Assembly (NCBI GenBank): GCA_964607915.1
Contig: CAZSMU010000091.1
Span: 1-14,563, forward strand
Origin: JADJPL01 sp964607915
Lineage (GTDB): Bacteria > Bacteroidota > Bacteroidia > Chitinophagales > Saprospiraceae
Direction: 5' to 3'
Length of the DNA stretch: 14,563 nt
Made by a program: the position numbers and the translations under genes
Shown: one piece after another, positions 13,473-14,563 of the stretch
Position numbering within the stretch: position 1 is the first letter of the stretch
Layout: every line of letters begins with the position of its first letter
Notes under the pieces: generated by a model
What the model saw: the letters and a program-made list of their open reading frames with translations, nothing else
The model's database searches: none
What the model was told of the DNA's origin: nothing

Positions 13473-13505
13473 GGCCGGGACGAGGGCACCCCCTTCTTCC
13501 CGGCC
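13473..13505. terminator. Bidirectional terminator hairpin
   Basis: The arms GGCCGGGACGAGGG (13473-13486) and CCTTCTTCCCGGCC (13492-13505) pair at 12 of 14 positions with a 5-nt loop (13487-13491). The hairpin fills the 56-nt space between two convergent stop codons. A T-rich end appears only on the minus strand, about 20 nt further on (CCTGTTTTT). Confidence 0.65.
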
Positions 13506-14438
13506 CTACTGTTTACCCAAAGACCTGCCCAAAGGCAAAAACCGGGGTACCTGGGCCTGGTAGGCTTTGTATGCCGGATACTTCCCGGACGAAATTTCTT
13601 CTGAAAAATCAGAGCTGCCCTTGAACAAGATGAGCAGCAACAGGCAACCTGGCATGGACCAGTTGACCCAATCGCCCGTAGCCACTATGCTGAATCCATA
13701 AAAGAGTATCCAGATGCTCTGCTCCATAGCGTAATTGGGATGTCGAACCATCCCCCACAACCCCTTGGAGACAAAGCCCTGTGCGTACTCACCCAAGTCC
13801 TCCCCTGCGCGGATACGGCGGTGTTTTTCCGTCTGGAAGTCGTACTGTTGTTGGTCGGCTATGAATTCCACAGCCACACAAACCACGTACAAGCCACCGA
13901 GTACCCAGTCGGCAAGGGTAAGCGCTGTCGGTGCATCGTCGTACAAAGCCGTCAGGATGGGTAGGGTAAACAGAAAAATCAATACGTTTTGGTAGGCAGA
14001 GATAAAGAACAGATTGAATGCCATCCAAACCAGGGGCTTGTCAAAACCAGGACGGCTTCGGAGGATACCCCAACGGTAATCTTCTTCTCCCGACCAGAAT
14101 TTCCACTGATATGCCCCCCTGCGGGCAAAGTTATAGGTCAGGCGAACTCCCCAAATCGTTACCAGTACGCTCATAAATACCATGCGCGGGTGGAAGTCGC
14201 CCAGCATCGTCATGTGCCAGGCATAATATACAGGAACGATGCTCCAGAGCTTATCCACCTGTGAATTATTTCGGGAAAGCTCCCCCACTATAAAGCAGTA
14301 GGCAATCACTATGCCTACCGATAGACCCATGGTGGATAGGATATCCGATTGTAGATGGTTCAGCGGGGTCCCGTAGTAAAAGGAAACGAGCGGAACGATT
14401 ACGACGGTCAGAATCAGTACAAGAACGGTGGTGCGCAT
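13506..14438 (-). CDS. DUF1295 integral membrane protein (steroid 5-alpha-reductase-like/ICMT superfamily)
   Basis: This is a 310-residue polytopic membrane protein with hydrophobic segments near residues 3-20, 36-53, 64-80, 88-104, 138-166, 178-192, 240-254 and 262-273. The DUF1295 signature is clear: NNSQVDKLWSIVPVYYAW (57-74), GVRLTYNFARRG (97-108), the WSGEEDYRW segment (115-123), and GLWGMVRHPNYAMEQSIW (226-243). The C-terminal cap is EEISSGKYPAYKAYQAQV (280-297) followed by PRFLP (298-302). The RHPNY block binds the nicotinamide or SAM cofactor in related enzymes. The family is thought to include lipid-active reductases, and the true substrate is unknown. The RHPNY and PRFLP landmarks are the same that mark the N-terminal half of the BtaA fusion, consistent with a shared fold. 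The start is 72 nt behind repeat copy 4. Confidence 0.88.
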   Translation of the reverse strand: MRTTVLVLILTVVIVPLVSFYYGTPLNHLQSDILSTMGLSVGIVIAYCFIVGELSRNNSQVDKLWSIVPVYYAWHMTMLGDFHPRMVFMSVLVTIWGVRLTYNFARRGAYQWKFWSGEEDYRWGILRSRPGFDKPLVWMAFNLFFISAYQNVLIFLFTLPILTALYDDAPTALTLADWVLGGLYVVCVAVEFIADQQQYDFQTEKHRRIRAGEDLGEYAQGFVSKGLWGMVRHPNYAMEQSIWILFYGFSIVATGDWVNWSMPGCLLLLILFKGSSDFSEEISSGKYPAYKAYQAQVPRFLPLGRSLGKQ

Positions 14439-14510
14439 GACGTCCGAAGTGTTTTAGGTGAATCGAGTAATGGCTGAGTTGCGATAAAGAGGGGAAGGTA
14501 TTTTTTTTAC

Positions 14511-14530
14511 AATAGACTTGTTGCGCGGGG
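14511..14530 (-). repeat. Promoter-proximal repeat motif, copy 4 (upstream of the DUF1295 gene)
   Basis: On the minus strand this reads CCCCGCGCAACAAGTCTATT, identical to copy 3. It lies 72 nt before the DUF1295 start codon, the largest distance of the four full copies. Upstream of it (14546-14560) is a 15-bp palindrome, AAAAAGGCCCTTTTT. Confidence 0.75.
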
Positions 14531-14545
14531 AATCATCAAGGGGTC

Positions 14546-14560
14546 AAAAAGGCCCTTTTT
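14546..14560. repeat. Short palindrome AAAAAGGCCCTTTTT
   Basis: This is a perfect 7-bp inverted repeat around a central C, next to repeat copy 4. A similar AAAGG..CCTTT palindrome sits at the centre of the inverted repeat at 2947-2966, and AAAGGCTTT precedes copy 3. It may be the terminator of a gene to the right of the window, or a second module of the repeat element. Confidence 0.35.
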
Positions 14561-14563
14561 CGC

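Noticed and set aside
1..14563. CRISPR array, tRNA/rRNA genes, transposases or phage genes
   Set aside because: No regularly spaced repeats with unique spacers, no cloverleaf-like segment and no mobile-element protein were seen.

Overview
This window is a piece of a Bacteroidota chromosome, most likely from the Saprospiria or a related class (inference). The evidence is a GldB gliding-motility lipoprotein, a PorT-type outer-membrane barrel, candidate -7 elements of the Bacteroidota TAnnTTTG type, weak Shine-Dalgarno sequences, and the styles of PyrD and NadC. No tRNA, rRNA, CRISPR array, transposase or phage gene was seen. A run of exactly 100 Ns (4393-4492) is a scaffold gap of unknown true length.

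Left part (1-6692): pyrD (+) converges on nadC (-), with a long imperfect hairpin and a possible 58-codon membrane ORF between them. nadC lies 9 nt behind an outer-membrane barrel gene. That barrel gene diverges from gldB across a strikingly symmetric inverted repeat. After gldB comes the first 15 codons of a TatA-like gene, cut by the gap. Beyond the gap are a DUF937 gene with two EF-hand-like loops and a secreted MltD-type lytic transglycosylase with two LysM domains, both on the minus strand.

Middle part (6894-12281, + strand): four tightly packed genes, two pairs of which overlap. They encode a diacylglycerol/sphingoid-kinase-like protein, a fusion of a membrane ICMT/PEMT-like methyltransferase with a BtaA-like (DUF3419) aminocarboxypropyl transferase, a YghO-like GNAT-fold protein, and a LysA-fold PLP decarboxylase whose usual CESxD motif is changed. 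The most economical reading is a locus for a phosphorus-free amino or betaine lipid: the kinase-like protein handles the diacylglycerol pool, the fusion builds and perhaps methylates the head group, and the last two proteins modify it or supply a precursor. This is the best candidate in the window for an undescribed system. The pathway is inference; only the domain assignments are well supported.

Right part (12367-14563): a class II aldolase/adducin-type protein with an extra N-terminal domain of about 170 residues (+) converges on a DUF1295 integral membrane protein (-) across a strong hairpin.

A recurring intergenic motif, consensus CCCYKYGCAACAAGTCTAWT, lies just upstream of pyrD, the barrel gene, the aldolase gene and the DUF1295 gene, and as a variant upstream of gldB. 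It always points in the direction of the gene that follows. The copies at 12324-12343 and 14511-14530 are identical over 20 bp. This looks like a lineage-specific promoter-proximal or regulatory repeat.
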